Positions 19,063 to 30,008 are shown, numbered from the stretch's first letter. The stretch: DNA of 64,000 nucleotides from an uncultured Bacteroidota bacterium (GCA_903927185.1 CAIYLW010000007.1:1-64000); one strand, 5' to 3'. Notes: generated from the letters alone by a model not told the origin. Program-made: numbers and translations.

Positions 19063-19944
19063 TTATCCCTGCAATGCTGCTGCACCACTCACGATTTCTG
19101 TCAACTCAGTAGTAATAGCGGCCTGACGAGCACGGTTATAACTTATCTTGAGTGATTTTAATAATTCATTTGCGTTTTCACTAGCCTTATCCATTGCTGT
19201 CATACGAGCACCATGTTCACTGGCATTTCCATCTAACACTGCTTTGTATAATTGTGTATTGAGAATCTTTGGCATCAGTTCTGCTATTAGCACTTCCACT
19301 TCAGGTTCGAATAGGAAGTCAATATTTTTATTTCCTACTGGCTTTGCCACTTTTGGAATAGGCAGGAATGGCTCAGCAACAAATATTTGTGTAGCTGCAT
19401 TCTTGAACTCACTATATATGATTTCGATTGCATCGAATTCTTTATTTTCAAATGCCTTCATGGCAGCTTGAGCTGCGGCCTGAACTGTTTCGAATTTAAG
19501 ATTCAAAAAAACATCTTTATAAGTATCGTTTGTTTTATATCCTGATTTCGTTAATGCTTCAAATCCCTTTTTGCCGATATTCCAGATTTGCACTTTTCCT
19601 TTTGCAGCTTGACTATTATATTTTTCTTCAATTGTATACTTTGCTAATTTAACAAGGTTTGCATTATAACCTCCACACAATCCTCTATCACTTGTAACAA
19701 CAATTAATAACACATTTTCTATGGCTCTAACTTCTGCCAGTTTTAGTGAAATACCACCATCAATGCTACTCACAATATTGCTAAGCATTTCTTGCAATTT
19801 TTTGGCATAGGGGCGCATTTGGGTAATGCTATCTTGGGCACGACGTAATTTGGCAGCACTTACCATTTTCATGGCTTTCGTAATTTGCTGGGTGCTTTGA
19901 ACACTTTTAATCCTGTTACGTACTTCTTTTAATTGGCCTGCCAT
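19063..19944 (-). CDS. atpG: ATP synthase F1 gamma subunit
   Basis: A 293-residue gamma subunit, the central rotor shaft of F1. The N-terminal coiled coil begins KEVRNRIKSVQSTQQITKAMKMVSAAKL, and the C-terminal helix carries the conserved RARQAAITTELTEIVSGA. Full length. Unusually for an F-type operon, no other ATP synthase gene is next to it: scpB is downstream and an unrelated exported protein is upstream. It therefore seems to be expressed from its own promoter, possibly the TACTTTTG -7-like element at 20004-20011 on the - strand. Confidence 0.93.
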   Translation of the reverse strand: MAGQLKEVRNRIKSVQSTQQITKAMKMVSAAKLRRAQDSITQMRPYAKKLQEMLSNIVSSIDGGISLKLAEVRAIENVLLIVVTSDRGLCGGYNANLVKLAKYTIEEKYNSQAAKGKVQIWNIGKKGFEALTKSGYKTNDTYKDVFLNLKFETVQAAAQAAMKAFENKEFDAIEIIYSEFKNAATQIFVAEPFLPIPKVAKPVGNKNIDFLFEPEVEVLIAELMPKILNTQLYKAVLDGNASEHGARMTAMDKASENANELLKSLKISYNRARQAAITTELTEIVSGAAALQG

Positions 19945-19974
19945 ATCTTAAGTTTCAAGTTTTGCGTTGGGTAT

Positions 19975-19995
19975 AACCGGTTTATATAGCCGGTT
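19975..19995. other. Hairpin in the probable atpG 5' leader
   Basis: Inverted repeat AACCGG / CCGGTT with a 9-nt loop, 31 bp upstream of the atpG start. There is no T-run, so it is not a terminator. If the -7-like element at 20004-20011 is used, transcription would start about at the hairpin, placing it at the very 5' end of the mRNA. Confidence 0.4.
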
Positions 19996-20115
19996 TTGGG
20001 TTGCAAAAGTAGCAGAAACACCCTGAAATTCCATCCTTTTCGTCAAAAATCACGTCATGTGGAAAAAATTAGCCCATCTTAAGTATTTCAGACAGCTAGT
20101 TTACATCACAGTTTC

Positions 20116-20808
20116 TTATAGAGGTAAGACCAATCCAACCCCATTCGAGGTGCTAGCAAATTGAAGATTCCCTAAGTATTTGTTCAATAATTGACCATTT
20201 TGGCGATGTTCTATATACTGAATAATATCAAAAACCAGTAAAAAACTACCCTGTAAGATCAAACTTCCCCCATAACCTTTGGTCTGTTTATTTAATTTGT
20301 TGGTACCACGTTCTTGTAAATATAGACCGGTTGTTATGTAGGAAAGGTCTAGCCCAGAATTGAGCAAAAGCAAGGATTCTATCTTTTGTTGCTGGCGTAA
20401 ATTTTGAAGTAGGCTTAATTTCTTATTCATCTGTTTACGCACTTCATAAAGTCCATATCCTGCTATAGCCAGGTTAATAATATTGAAATAAACATTCATT
20501 TGATGAAAATAATGAGGGGAGCCTACTAAATTTCCTGCTGAAATGCTTCCTTGTATTAAATTTGCGCCGGACCAAGCCAATAAAACAGTCATATTTGTTT
20601 TATTTAATATATTTCTTCTCAAGGCAACTGAGTCTGGTATGGAAATGGGTTTTAAGCTGTCGTTCAATACCGCAGAACTATCAATTACTTTCTTAGTTAT
20701 AGGGGCCTTCGGAATGCTACTGCTAGTATCTATCAATACTACTTGGGCATTGCTAGATAGAACGATAACGGTTAGAATATAAAATAAAAAGAGAGGTTTC
20801 ATTGCCAT
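20116..20808 (-). CDS. Conserved exported protein of unknown function
   Basis: A 230-residue protein with an N-terminal signal peptide (ending SSNAQ), a Ser/Pro-rich linker to about residue 60, and then several moderately hydrophobic segments (around 70-90, 105-120, 145-160, 175-195). These suggest a small membrane-associated domain, similar to Bacteroidota proteins of the DUF6992 type; that assignment is from memory of the pattern, not a search. A second ATG two codons in (20802) could be the true start. Divergent from secA and upstream of atpG. Confidence 0.65.
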   Translation of the reverse strand: MAMKPLFLFYILTVIVLSSNAQVVLIDTSSSIPKAPITKKVIDSSAVLNDSLKPISIPDSVALRRNILNKTNMTVLLAWSGANLIQGSISAGNLVGSPHYFHQMNVYFNIINLAIAGYGLYEVRKQMNKKLSLLQNLRQQQKIESLLLLNSGLDLSYITTGLYLQERGTNKLNKQTKGYGGSLILQGSFLLVFDIIQYIEHRQNGQLLNKYLGNLQFASTSNGVGLVLPL

Positions 20809-21039
20809 AAAAGTAGATACAGAAATAACAGTTTTGGACTAGCTCATCAAAATTTACAAAATATTAGTGTTTTGGGAAATAATGCATAATGGGCCTGCTC
20901 TATTTAAAATCTTTACCTTTGTTGTCCTTTTGAAAAAAAACTTGCTGACATTTTGACGAAAGCCTTCAAATAGCATCGTTTTTGACAAAAGAAAGAAGTT
21001 TCTAAAATCACTGTTAAACGAATTATCCAATACTATTAT

Positions 21040-24000
21040 ATGTTGAAATTTATTTCTAAGTTATTTGGGGGTAGTAAGAGCGAAAAAGATGTGCAATCTA
21101 TTATGCCTATTATTCAGAAAGTAGGTATTCATTTTCAAGAATTGCAGGGGCTTTCTAACGATGCGTTAAGAACTAAAACTGTTGAATTTAAAGAGCGTAT
21201 CAATATACATTTAAAAGCTATTGATGATGTGATTGAAGGTAAGAATGCAGAAGCTGAGGCACTTCCAATCAACGATATACATGGTCGTGATATTATTTAT
21301 CAGGAGGTTGATAAATTAAAAAAAGAACGCAATAAAAAAATTGAAGAAGCACTGGCGATTATTCAACCCGAAGCTTTTGCAGTGGTAAAAGAAACGGCTC
21401 GTCGCTTCAAAGAAAACTCGGAACTCGTTAGTAATGCTACTGATTTGGATAGAAATTTAAGTGTGAAGAAAGATTATGTGAGAATTGAAGGAGATAAATC
21501 GATTTTTAAAAATACATGGATCGCAGGTGGTGGTTCTGTTACCTGGAATATGGTGCACTATGATGTGCAGTTAATTGGAGGAAGTGTATTACATTCTGGT
21601 AAAATTGCTGAAATGGCAACAGGAGAAGGTAAAACCTTAGTTTCTACATTACCTGCTTATTTGAATGCGCTTGCTGGTGAAGGTGTGCATATTGTTACCG
21701 TGAATGATTATTTAGCACGTCGTGATAGTGAATGGAATGGTACCATTTTTGAATGGTTAGGAATTACTGTGGATTGTATTGATAAACACGAACCCAATAG
21801 TGAAGCACGTCGCAATGCTTATTTAGCAGACATCACTTATGGGACAAATAACGAATTTGGTTTTGATTATTTGCGTGATAATATGGTGCATACACCAGAA
21901 GAAATGGTACAGCGTAAGCACCATTTTGCCATGGTTGATGAAGTGGATTCTGTATTGATTGATGATGCACGAACTCCATTAATTATCAGTGGTCCAATCG
22001 GACACAATACAGGCGAACAACAATTTTTTGATTTGAAACCAAGAATTGAAAAACTGGTAGATGCGCAAAAAAGAGCTACCAATCAATTCTTAAATGAAGC
22101 CAAGAAAAAAATAACTGATGGAAACGATGATCCTAAAGATGGGGGATTGGCTTTGTTCAGAGCACACCGCGGGTTACCAAAGAATAATGCATTGATTAAA
22201 TTCTTGAGTGAGCCTGGTATTCGTGTGAAATTACAGAAAGCTGAAAACTATTATTTAGCTGATCAGAGCAGAGAGATGCCGATTGCAGATCAGGAATTAT
22301 TTTTCTATATCGATGAAAAAAATAACTCAGTTGAATTAACAGATAAAGGCATTGGCTTAATCACAGGAGCCGGTGAAGATCCAAACTTTTTTGTGATACC
22401 TGATATCAGTGTATCATTAGCACAGGTAGAGCAAGAAAGTTCTTTAGAGGCAGAAGAAAAGTTACATCGCAAAGAAACTATTATAAACGATTATTCTGTT
22501 AAGGCAGATCGTATACATACTGTACAGCAATTATTAAAAGCCTATACCTTGTTTGATAAAGACATTGAATATGTGGTAATGGATGGTGCTGTTAAAATTG
22601 TAGATGAACAAACCGGACGTATCCTTGATGGTAGAAGATATTCTGATGGTTTGCATCAGGCCATTGAAGCAAAAGAGAATGTAAAGATTGAAGCCGCTAC
22701 TCAAACATATGCTACCGTTACTTTACAGAACTATTTCCGTATGTATCATAAGCTTTGTGGTATGACGGGAACTGCAGAAACAGAAGCAGCTGAATTATGG
22801 GACATTTATAAATTAGATGTTGTTACTGTACCAACAAATGTGGTGGCTATCAGAAAGGATGATCAGGATTTGGTTTTCAAAACCAAGCGTGAAAAATTTG
22901 GTGCTGTAATTGATGAGATTGTAAAATTAAGAGAAGCTGGAAGACCCGTACTAGTGGGTACAACTTCTGTGGAAGTGAGTGAATTGTTGAGTCGTATGTT
23001 ACGTCAAAAGCAGATTCCACATAATGTATTAAACGCGAAACAACACGCCCGTGAAGCACAAGTTGTTGCCGAAGCAGGTTTTGCCGGAGCGGTAACCATC
23101 GCTACAAATATGGCGGGTCGTGGTACAGATATTAAACTTGGACCAGGGGTAAAAGAAGCCGGTGGATTAGCTATTCTTGGTACAGAGCGACACGAATCAC
23201 GCCGTGTAGATCGTCAGTTAAGAGGTCGTGCTGGCCGACAAGGTGATCCAGGATCTTCTTTATTCTTTATTTCACTGGAAGATGATTTGATGCGTATGTT
23301 TGGAAGCGAACGTATTGCAAAAGTGATGGACTTTGCTGGATATAAAGAAGGGGAAGTAATTCAGCATAGTATGATTACTAAGTCTATCGAGCGGGCACAG
23401 AAAAAAGTAGAGGAAAATAACTTTGGTATTCGTAAGCGTTTGCTTGAATATGATGATGTGATGAATAAACAACGTACAGTTATTTATAGCAAACGTAATC
23501 ACGCATTATTTGGAGAACGTTTAGCGTTGGATTTAGATAATGCTTTATATTCTGTTGCAGAAGGATTAATCAATTCATTTAAAGAGTTGAATGACCATGA
23601 AGGATTTAGGCTTGCTGTAATAGTAAACTTTGGAATAGATTCAAGTATAACTGCGGAAGAATTATCGAGGGGAAATGAATCGGTACTTTCAGAGAAATTA
23701 TATGGTGAAGCGGTTGAAAATTACGAGCGTAAGAAAGCTAATCTTGCTGAACAAAGTATTCCTGTTTTCAAAAATATCAGAAGAGATCAAGGAGCTCATA
23801 TTGAAAATGTAATTGTTCCATTTACAGACGGACGCCGTGTTATACAAGTATTAGCTCCTTTGGATAAAACTTTACAAACCGGTGGAGTTGAATTATTAAA
23901 TGCACAGGAAAGAACCTGTACACTTGGCTTTATCGATGATGCATGGAAAGAACATTTGCGTGCTATGGACGATTTAAAACAGAGTGTGCAAACTGCCACT

Positions 24001-24348
24001 TACGAACAAAAAGATCCATTAGTAATTTATAAAATGGAAGCATTTGATCTATTCAAAAAAATGGATGGTGAAGTGAATCGTGAAATTGTTCAGTTCCTAT
24101 GTCATTCTGCCATTCCATTAAATGAAGGCGATACAGTAAAAGAAGGCCGCCAGCAAAAAACTGATTTGAGTAAAATGAAAACTCAGAAAGAAGACATTGA
24201 TCAGGCGCCAACTGAAAATGATTATTATGATCCAACCCCTGTAAAGCAACAGCCTATTCAAGTGGGTCCTAAAATTGGAAGAAATGATCCTTGTCCATGT
24301 GGAAGTGGGAAGAAATTTAAATCTTGCCATGGTAAGGAAGCTTCATAA
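21040..24348 (+). CDS. secA: Preprotein translocase ATPase SecA
   Basis: An 1102-residue SecA, the motor that drives unfolded proteins through SecYEG. Walker A TGEGKT lies near residue 194, the DEVD box near 300, and the MAGRGTDI helicase motif is intact. The C-terminal zinc and SecB/ribosome-binding motif [13 protein letters not shown] is at about 1084-1096. The protein is longer than the E. coli enzyme (about 900 residues); extra sequence lies within the first nucleotide-binding and preprotein-crosslinking region, as is usual in Bacteroidota. Ends before a strong terminator. Confidence 0.97.
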   Translation: MLKFISKLFGGSKSEKDVQSIMPIIQKVGIHFQELQGLSNDALRTKTVEFKERINIHLKAIDDVIEGKNAEAEALPINDIHGRDIIYQEVDKLKKERNKKIEEALAIIQPEAFAVVKETARRFKENSELVSNATDLDRNLSVKKDYVRIEGDKSIFKNTWIAGGGSVTWNMVHYDVQLIGGSVLHSGKIAEMATGEGKTLVSTLPAYLNALAGEGVHIVTVNDYLARRDSEWNGTIFEWLGITVDCIDKHEPNSEARRNAYLADITYGTNNEFGFDYLRDNMVHTPEEMVQRKHHFAMVDEVDSVLIDDARTPLIISGPIGHNTGEQQFFDLKPRIEKLVDAQKRATNQFLNEAKKKITDGNDDPKDGGLALFRAHRGLPKNNALIKFLSEPGIRVKLQKAENYYLADQSREMPIADQELFFYIDEKNNSVELTDKGIGLITGAGEDPNFFVIPDISVSLAQVEQESSLEAEEKLHRKETIINDYSVKADRIHTVQQLLKAYTLFDKDIEYVVMDGAVKIVDEQTGRILDGRRYSDGLHQAIEAKENVKIEAATQTYATVTLQNYFRMYHKLCGMTGTAETEAAELWDIYKLDVVTVPTNVVAIRKDDQDLVFKTKREKFGAVIDEIVKLREAGRPVLVGTTSVEVSELLSRMLRQKQIPHNVLNAKQHAREAQVVAEAGFAGAVTIATNMAGRGTDIKLGPGVKEAGGLAILGTERHESRRVDRQLRGRAGRQGDPGSSLFFISLEDDLMRMFGSERIAKVMDFAGYKEGEVIQHSMITKSIERAQKKVEENNFGIRKRLLEYDDVMNKQRTVIYSKRNHALFGERLALDLDNALYSVAEGLINSFKELNDHEGFRLAVIVNFGIDSSITAEELSRGNESVLSEKLYGEAVENYERKKANLAEQSIPVFKNIRRDQGAHIENVIVPFTDGRRVIQVLAPLDKTLQTGGVELLNAQERTCTLGFIDDAWKEHLRAMDDLKQSVQTATYEQKDPLVIYKMEAFDLFKKMDGEVNREIVQFLCHSAIPLNEGDTVKEGRQQKTDLSKMKTQKEDIDQAPTENDYYDPTPVKQQPIQVGPKIGRNDPCPCGSGKKFKSCHGKEAS

Positions 24349-24434
24349 AAGTAAAATGTAAATAGTAAAAATTCAAAAATATAAAGTGTTAACCCTGGCC
24401 TTTAGCCTAGGGCTCTCACCATCTATTTGAAAAT

Positions 24435-24471
24435 AAAAGCCCTGCCCCTGATTTGGGTGCAGGGCTTTTTA
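24435..24471 (+). terminator. Intrinsic terminator of secA
   Basis: Arms GCCCTGC (24439-24445) and GCAGGGC (24459-24465), flanked by A and T runs, followed by TTTTT. It lies 87 bp after secA and just before the deoC promoter. Confidence 0.9.
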
Positions 24472-24472
24472 T

Positions 24473-24504
24473 TGAACAAGCGTTTGTTTCTTTAGCTACC
24501 TTTG
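24473..24504 (+). promoter_or_regulatory. Bacteroidota-type promoter of deoC
   Basis: A -33-like TTG at 24473-24475 and a perfect -7 TACCTTTG at 24497-24504, spaced by 21 nt. The expected start of transcription is near 24511, 11 nt before the deoC ATG. This also argues against the longer in-frame start at 24453, which would lie inside the secA terminator. Confidence 0.6.
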
Positions 24505-24521
24505 CTCCTCAATTGAATAGT

Positions 24522-25193
24522 ATGAAACTGAACCAATATATAGACCATACAGTTCTGAAACCTACTACACTAATTTCAGATGTTGAAAAGCTTTGTAATG
24601 AAGCAATTAAATATCATTTTGCAGCAGTTTGTGTTCCTCCCAATTTTGTAAAACAAGCAAAATCACTTACTCAAGGTTCAGCCGTTAAAGTAGCTACTGT
24701 TATTGGATTCCCATTTGGTTATTCGGCAGTAGAAGCTAAGATTGCAGAAATTGTTTTGGCAATGGTTGATGGTGCAGATGAATTAGATGTGGTATGCAAT
24801 ATTTCAGCCATCAAAAACAAAGACTTTACTTATCTCGCTAATGAGATTAATCATATTATGCCAATTGTTAGGAGCAGGGGCAAAACAATTAAAGTAATCA
24901 TTGAAAGTGGGGTATTAACAGACGAAGAAATAATTGCCTGTTGTGATATTTATGGTGCTGCGGGTATTGATTATTTAAAGACTTCAACTGGCTATGCCGA
25001 CAAAGGGGCTAGTGTGTCAGCAGTTAAATTGTTCAGATTACATTTGCCAGAACATGTTAAAATAAAAGCCTCAGGCGGAATCAGGGATTATGCTTTTGCT
25101 AAAGAATTAGTAGATGCTGGAGCAACTCGTATAGGTTGTAGTGCAGGTGTTGCTATTGTAGCTGGAACCCCAGTAAATGATTCAGAATATTAA
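24522..25193 (+). CDS. deoC: Deoxyribose-phosphate aldolase
   Basis: A 223-residue class I aldolase that splits 2-deoxyribose 5-phosphate into glyceraldehyde 3-phosphate and acetaldehyde, in deoxynucleoside breakdown. The Schiff-base lysine is Lys153 in YLKTSTGY, with the proton-relay partners Asp89 (ELDVV) and Lys182 (KIKASGG). The start is set at the ATG at 24522, which gives the family N-terminus MKLNQYIDHTVLKP; an upstream ATG at 24453 falls inside a terminator and promoter. Compact with the SPOR gene 41 bp downstream. Confidence 0.95.
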   Translation: MKLNQYIDHTVLKPTTLISDVEKLCNEAIKYHFAAVCVPPNFVKQAKSLTQGSAVKVATVIGFPFGYSAVEAKIAEIVLAMVDGADELDVVCNISAIKNKDFTYLANEINHIMPIVRSRGKTIKVIIESGVLTDEEIIACCDIYGAAGIDYLKTSTGYADKGASVSAVKLFRLHLPEHVKIKASGGIRDYAFAKELVDAGATRIGCSAGVAIVAGTPVNDSEY

Positions 25194-25209
25194 TTTTAAC
25201 TTACAGTAG

Positions 25210-25230
25210 AAATTCAAAATTTAAAATTCA
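25210..25230. repeat. A/T heptamer repeat before the SPOR gene
   Basis: Three imperfect copies of AAATTCA (the middle one AAATTTA) directly before the SPOR start codon. Same type as the array at 8184-8205. Confidence 0.45.
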
Positions 25231-25234
25231 AAAA

Positions 25235-25684
25235 ATGGGGAAAGGATTCATAGCTTTTAGTTTGTTTTTTGGATATGGTTTTTTGGCTTCAGCTAACACT
25301 ATAAAAGATACTGTTATTGTTCATAAGGATGCAAGGATGGATATTCTAACGAGCAAGCAAATTATTGCAAACAAAAAAGCCTCTTTATTAACTAGTTCTG
25401 GATTATATAAAGGTTATCGAATTCAAGTGGTGAGTACTTCAAATAGAGATCAGGCTTTTAAGATAAAAGGTGAATTGTTAAGTCGTTATCCCGATCAGAA
25501 GTCATACGCTTTGTTTCAATCGCCCAATTTCAAGGTTAGGATTGGTAATTTTTTAAAGAAAGCTGATGCAGAAAAGTTTAAATTACAATTGCAGAAACTC
25601 TATACAACGGGTGTTTTTGTGGTGGAAGATGCTATTGATTATACACCAACAAAAGAGGAAGAAGAACAATTACTTCAACAATAA
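25235..25684 (+). CDS. Exported SPOR domain protein
   Basis: A 149-residue protein with a signal peptide (about 1-20, LASANT) and a SPOR domain at about residues 54-135 (YRIQVVSTSNRDQAF...VRIGNFLKKADAEKF). SPOR domains bind denuded glycan strands of peptidoglycan, often at division sites. Expected in the periplasm. It is 6 bp before the M20 amidohydrolase gene and likely in one unit with it. Confidence 0.85.
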   Translation: MGKGFIAFSLFFGYGFLASANTIKDTVIVHKDARMDILTSKQIIANKKASLLTSSGLYKGYRIQVVSTSNRDQAFKIKGELLSRYPDQKSYALFQSPNFKVRIGNFLKKADAEKFKLQLQKLYTTGVFVVEDAIDYTPTKEEEEQLLQQ

Positions 25685-25690
25685 TTTTTC

Positions 25691-26875
25691 ATGGAACTGA
25701 AACAAAGTATACAACAAAAGGCGAAATCCTATTCGGAAAAATTTATTCAAATACGAAGGCATCTTCATGCGAATCCAGAACTTAGTTATCAAGAATTTGA
25801 AACTAGCCAATTCGTGCAAAAGCAATTGCAAGAAATGGGTATCTCTTTTCAAATTTTAGCTACTACTGGTATTTTAGCAATTATCAAAGGAATAAACCCA
25901 GATTCGCGAGTAATCGCTTTACGTGCAGATATGGACGCATTGCAGATCATCGAGGAAAATGAAGTGAGTTATGCTTCAAAAAATGAAGGTGTGATGCATG
26001 CATGTGGTCATGATGTACATACAACTATTTTACTAGGAGCTGCTCAAATTTTAAACGAATTAAAAGATGAATGGGAGGGTACCATTAAATTGTTATTTCA
26101 GCCTGGCGAAGAAAAAAATCCTGGTGGCGCAAGTTATATGATTCGTGATGGTGCATTAGAGAATCCGAAGCCTTCTGGTATCATTGCCTTGCATGTTCAT
26201 CCGGGTCTTGATTTTGGTAAGCTTAGTTTTAGGAAAGGGAGAGTGATGGCAAGTGCGGATGAAATTTATATGACAATTAAAGGTAAGGGGGGACACGCTG
26301 CTGCACCGCAACTTACTGCTGATACGATACTTATTGCCTCGCATTTAATTGTGAGTTTGCAACAAATTATATCAAGAAATAATAATCCACTTTCACCATC
26401 AGTGTTATCTATATGTTCCATTCAAGGCGGAAACACTACAAACGTTATTCCAACTGAGGTAAAATTGAAAGGAACCTTTCGTGCAATGGACGAAGCATGG
26501 AGATTTAAAGCTCATGAACTAATACGCAAACAAGCGAAAGGTTTGGTGGAATCGATGGGTGCAGAATTGGATTTGATAATTGATGTAGGGTATCCTACAG
26601 TTGATAACGACCCTTCATTTACAGAAGAGAATTGGCAGTTGGCTAATCAATATATGGGAATAGAAAATGTGCAAGAAACGGAAATACGAATGGGCGCAGA
26701 AGATTTTGGGTTTTACACTCAAAAAATACCGGGATGTTTTTTCCGATTGGGTGTTCGCAACGAAGAAAAAGGGATTGTTCATAATGTACACACACCCCAA
26801 TTTAATATTGACGAAAGAGCAATACAAATTGGAATGGGAATAATGGCATGGCTAGGTACGCAATCTGGTCATTAA
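25691..26875 (+). CDS. M20 family amidohydrolase
   Basis: A 394-residue metallopeptidase-fold amidohydrolase of the hippurate / N-acyl amino acid hydrolase group (M20D). Metal-binding motifs are ADMDAL, HACGHDVHTT and the GEEKNPGGA segment, and the lid domain contains GGNTTNVIPTEV. It would cleave N-acyl or amide bonds of small substrates in the cytoplasm. No signal peptide. It is 9 bp before the malic enzyme gene. Confidence 0.9.
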   Translation: MELKQSIQQKAKSYSEKFIQIRRHLHANPELSYQEFETSQFVQKQLQEMGISFQILATTGILAIIKGINPDSRVIALRADMDALQIIEENEVSYASKNEGVMHACGHDVHTTILLGAAQILNELKDEWEGTIKLLFQPGEEKNPGGASYMIRDGALENPKPSGIIALHVHPGLDFGKLSFRKGRVMASADEIYMTIKGKGGHAAAPQLTADTILIASHLIVSLQQIISRNNNPLSPSVLSICSIQGGNTTNVIPTEVKLKGTFRAMDEAWRFKAHELIRKQAKGLVESMGAELDLIIDVGYPTVDNDPSFTEENWQLANQYMGIENVQETEIRMGAEDFGFYTQKIPGCFFRLGVRNEEKGIVHNVHTPQFNIDERAIQIGMGIMAWLGTQSGH

Positions 26876-26884
26876 AATTTAATT

Positions 26885-29227
26885 ATGTCGAAACATGCTG
26901 ATTTAAGAAGAGAGCAAGCTTTGGAGTACCATGCAAATGGAAGGCCAGGTAAAATTGAAGTAGTACCTACAAAGGAAGCAAAGACTCAAAGAGATTTGAG
27001 TTTAGCCTATAGTCCTGGTGTAGCAGAACCTTGTAAAGAAATATTTAATAATATCGAAGATGTCTATAAGTATACAGCAAAAGGAAACTTGGTAGGTGTA
27101 ATTAGCAATGGTACTGCTGTGTTGGGATTGGGAGATATTGGTCCGGATGCCAGTAAGCCGGTAATGGAAGGGAAAGCGGTTTTATTTAAAATTTTCGCAG
27201 ACATCGATGTGTTCGATATTGAAATCAATGAAAAGGATCCTGAAAAATTTGTTCAAATAGTTAAAGCATTGGAACCCACTTTTGGGGGTATTAATTTAGA
27301 AGATATCAAAGCTCCTGAATGTTTTTATATTGAGCAACAGCTAAAGGAGCAGATGAATATTCCTGTGATGCACGATGATCAACATGGCACTGCGATAATT
27401 AGCAGTGCAGCTATGTTAAATGCATTGGAACTTCAAAAAAAGAAAATTGAAAAGGTTCGCTTTGTCATAAATGGAGCTGGTGCTGCAGCAATGGCTTGTA
27501 TACAATTATATGTTGCCTTAGGCGCTCGATATGAACACTTCATTGTATTCGATAAAGATGGAGTGCTGCATGAAGGCAGAACAGACCTTGGCCCAATCAG
27601 ACAAAAATTTGCAGTAAAAAAATCAGATTGGACATTGGAAACTGCGATGAAAGATGCAGATGTTTTTCTTGGGTTAAGTGTTGGAAATGTGGTAACAAAA
27701 GATATGGTACGTTCGATGGCAAAAAATCCTATTGTATTTGCCATGGCTAATCCAGATCCCGAAATAACTTATCCAGACGCAGCAAGTGTGCGGAAAGATA
27801 TTATTATGGCAACAGGCCGAACTGATTTTCCTAATCAAGTTAATAATGTATTGGGCTTTCCTTATATTTTTAGAGGTGCTTTGGATGTTAGAGCAAAACA
27901 GATTAATGAAGCTATGAAACTTGCAGCTGTGAGGGCTTTGGCTGATCTAGCTAAAACGGCAGTGCCTGATATTGTGAATATGGCGTATAATCAGCAGAAC
28001 ATGAGTTTTGGTCCTGAATACATAATTCCAAAACCATTAGATCCTCGTTTGTTATCAACTGTTGCACCTGCAGTTGCAAAGGCTGCAATAGATTCGGGAG
28101 TAGCACAAAAAACAATTGATAATTGGGATGCTTATGCAGTAGAGTTGAACAAACGACTAGGCCTCGATAATCAGTTAATGAGGGTAATTGGTAATAAAGC
28201 AAGAAAAGGTCCTAAGCGTTTAGTATTTGCTGAGGCAGACAATCAGAAAATATTGAAAGCAGCTAGTATTGTTTATGATGAAGGACTTGCCTATCCTATA
28301 TTATTAGGGGATCCTGAAAAAATCCGTCAGATAGCTGAGGAGAATAATATTGATTTGACTGATATTCCAATAATTGATCCAAGGAATGATGAAAATGAAA
28401 TGAAGCGGGAACAATATGCTGATTTGTTTTTCAAGAAACGTCAACGTAGAGGTGTGAATCATTATGAGAGTAATAAACTGATGAAAGATCGCAACCACTA
28501 TGGTTGTATGATGGTTGAAACTGGTGATGCAGATGCCATGCTATCAGGACTAACAAAAAACTATGCAGAAGCTATTCGCCCGGCATTACAAATTATTGGA
28601 ACAGAGGAAGGCGTTAAGAAAATAGCAGGGATGTATTTACTACTCACAAAGAGAGGCCCATTATTTCTTGCAGATACTACTGTGAATTTTAATCCAACAG
28701 CAGAAGAATTAGCTGATATAACCATGATGGTTGCAAAAGAAGTGCGCAATTTCAATTTAACACCACGTATTGCTATGTTGAGTTATAGCAATTTTGGAAG
28801 TAGCGATTCTCCAGAAGCTAGGCTTGTAGCAAATGCTACTAAAATATTGAAACAGCGCAATCCATCTTTAATTGTTGATGGAGAAATGCAAGGTAGTTTG
28901 GCATTTAATAAAGAAATTTTAAAAGATAACTATCCTTTTAGTGAATTGGTTGATGAAGAAGTTAACGTTTTAATTTTCCCTAATCTTACTTCGGGTAACG
29001 TAACTTACAATCTATTAAAGGAGATTGGAGGAGCAGATGCGATTGGGCCTATTTTATTAGGATTGAAGAAGCCAGTACATGTATTACAATTGGGTAGTAG
29101 TGTTAGAAATATTATTAACATGGCTATAGTTGCAGTAGTAGATGCTCAGTTAAAATGTAAGGGAGATATTAATGAAGTAGTTCAAACAAGTAGCTGGTGG
29201 AAACGATTGAAGAAAAAGAATAAATAA
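26885..29227 (+). CDS. maeB: NADP-dependent malic enzyme with phosphotransacetylase-like domain
   Basis: A 780-residue two-domain protein. Residues 1 to about 430 are malic enzyme ([12 protein letters not shown], the DDQHGTA metal site, [12 protein letters not shown] for nucleotide binding). Residues about 430-780 are a phosphate acetyl/butyryltransferase-like domain, which in studied MaeB proteins mainly serves regulation by acetyl-CoA. It converts malate to pyruvate plus CO2, giving NADPH. Full length. 22 bp before the MlaE gene. Confidence 0.95.
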   Translation: MSKHADLRREQALEYHANGRPGKIEVVPTKEAKTQRDLSLAYSPGVAEPCKEIFNNIEDVYKYTAKGNLVGVISNGTAVLGLGDIGPDASKPVMEGKAVLFKIFADIDVFDIEINEKDPEKFVQIVKALEPTFGGINLEDIKAPECFYIEQQLKEQMNIPVMHDDQHGTAIISSAAMLNALELQKKKIEKVRFVINGAGAAAMACIQLYVALGARYEHFIVFDKDGVLHEGRTDLGPIRQKFAVKKSDWTLETAMKDADVFLGLSVGNVVTKDMVRSMAKNPIVFAMANPDPEITYPDAASVRKDIIMATGRTDFPNQVNNVLGFPYIFRGALDVRAKQINEAMKLAAVRALADLAKTAVPDIVNMAYNQQNMSFGPEYIIPKPLDPRLLSTVAPAVAKAAIDSGVAQKTIDNWDAYAVELNKRLGLDNQLMRVIGNKARKGPKRLVFAEADNQKILKAASIVYDEGLAYPILLGDPEKIRQIAEENNIDLTDIPIIDPRNDENEMKREQYADLFFKKRQRRGVNHYESNKLMKDRNHYGCMMVETGDADAMLSGLTKNYAEAIRPALQIIGTEEGVKKIAGMYLLLTKRGPLFLADTTVNFNPTAEELADITMMVAKEVRNFNLTPRIAMLSYSNFGSSDSPEARLVANATKILKQRNPSLIVDGEMQGSLAFNKEILKDNYPFSELVDEEVNVLIFPNLTSGNVTYNLLKEIGGADAIGPILLGLKKPVHVLQLGSSVRNIINMAIVAVVDAQLKCKGDINEVVQTSSWWKRLKKKNK

Positions 29228-29249
29228 AGGATTAATTACAAAATAGAGT

Positions 29250-29987
29250 ATGAATTTTTTTACGCATTTCGGCACCTATTTACTTATGTTGAAGGGAATG
29301 TTTACCAAGCCCGAAAACTGGCGTATGTATTGGAAAGAATTCATGCATCAATGTGTAGAAATAGGCATTGGCGCTTTACCCATTGTTGTAATTATTTCTA
29401 TTTTTTTAGGAGCTGTAACAACTGTGCAAACTGCATACCAGCTAGTGAGTCCATTAGTACCTTCTTCTACTATCGCACAAATTGTAAGAGATAGTATGAT
29501 TCTGGAATTGTCTCCAACAGTATTGAGTATTGTATTAGCTGGAGTGGTTGGAAGTAAGATTGCAAGTGAGTTAGGAAATATGCGGATTAGTGAACAAATT
29601 GATGCGTTAGAAATTATGGGGATTAATTCAAAAAGTTATTTGATACTTCCGAAAATCTTAGCAGCACTTGTAGTAATTCCCTGTTTGATTGTAATCTCTG
29701 CTGTATTAGGTATTTGGGGAGGTAGAATGGCTGGCTCCATGTCGGGCATTTTAGCTACCGATATTTTCGATACAGGCCTAAGACAAAATTTGAATTTGTA
29801 CAACATAAATTTCTCTTTATACAAGGCCTACACTTTTGCATTTATATTAAGTTCAGTACCTGCTTATTTTGGATATAATGTAAAAGGAGGTTCTCTTGAA
29901 ATTGGTCGTGCTAGTACATCAGCAGTGGTAGTAAGTTGTATTTTAATTCTTGTTGCCGATTATGCATTGGCAGCAATATTGTTATAG
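29250..29987 (+). CDS. ABC transporter permease, MlaE type
   Basis: A 245-residue integral membrane permease of the MlaE/Mce family with five or six hydrophobic segments. It carries the typical stretch ELSPTVLSIVLAGVVGSKIASELGNMRISEQIDALE. It would be the inner-membrane channel of a lipid transporter, partner to an MlaF ATPase. The likely partner is the MlaF gene at 16133-16927, which is not adjacent. The next gene is the DUF4442 protein 21 bp on. Confidence 0.9.
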   Translation: MNFFTHFGTYLLMLKGMFTKPENWRMYWKEFMHQCVEIGIGALPIVVIISIFLGAVTTVQTAYQLVSPLVPSSTIAQIVRDSMILELSPTVLSIVLAGVVGSKIASELGNMRISEQIDALEIMGINSKSYLILPKILAALVVIPCLIVISAVLGIWGGRMAGSMSGILATDIFDTGLRQNLNLYNINFSLYKAYTFAFILSSVPAYFGYNVKGGSLEIGRASTSAVVVSCILILVADYALAAILL

Positions 29988-30008
29988 ACAAAATAATACT
30001 AATTAACA

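Noticed and set aside
20882-20956. A 24-codon ORF upstream of secA that might be a secretion-sensing leader
   Set aside because: It has no arrest-like motif, lies 84 bp from secA, and overlaps a -7-like TACCTTTG, so it is probably chance.
24388-24410. Imperfect hairpin after secA (CCCTGGC...GCCTAGGG)
   Set aside because: Bulged and without a T-run; the real terminator is the perfect hairpin 25 bp further on.
24453-24521. In-frame N-terminal extension of deoC from an ATG at 24453
   Set aside because: It starts inside the secA terminator and reads through the deoC promoter; DeoC proteins begin at the ATG at 24522.
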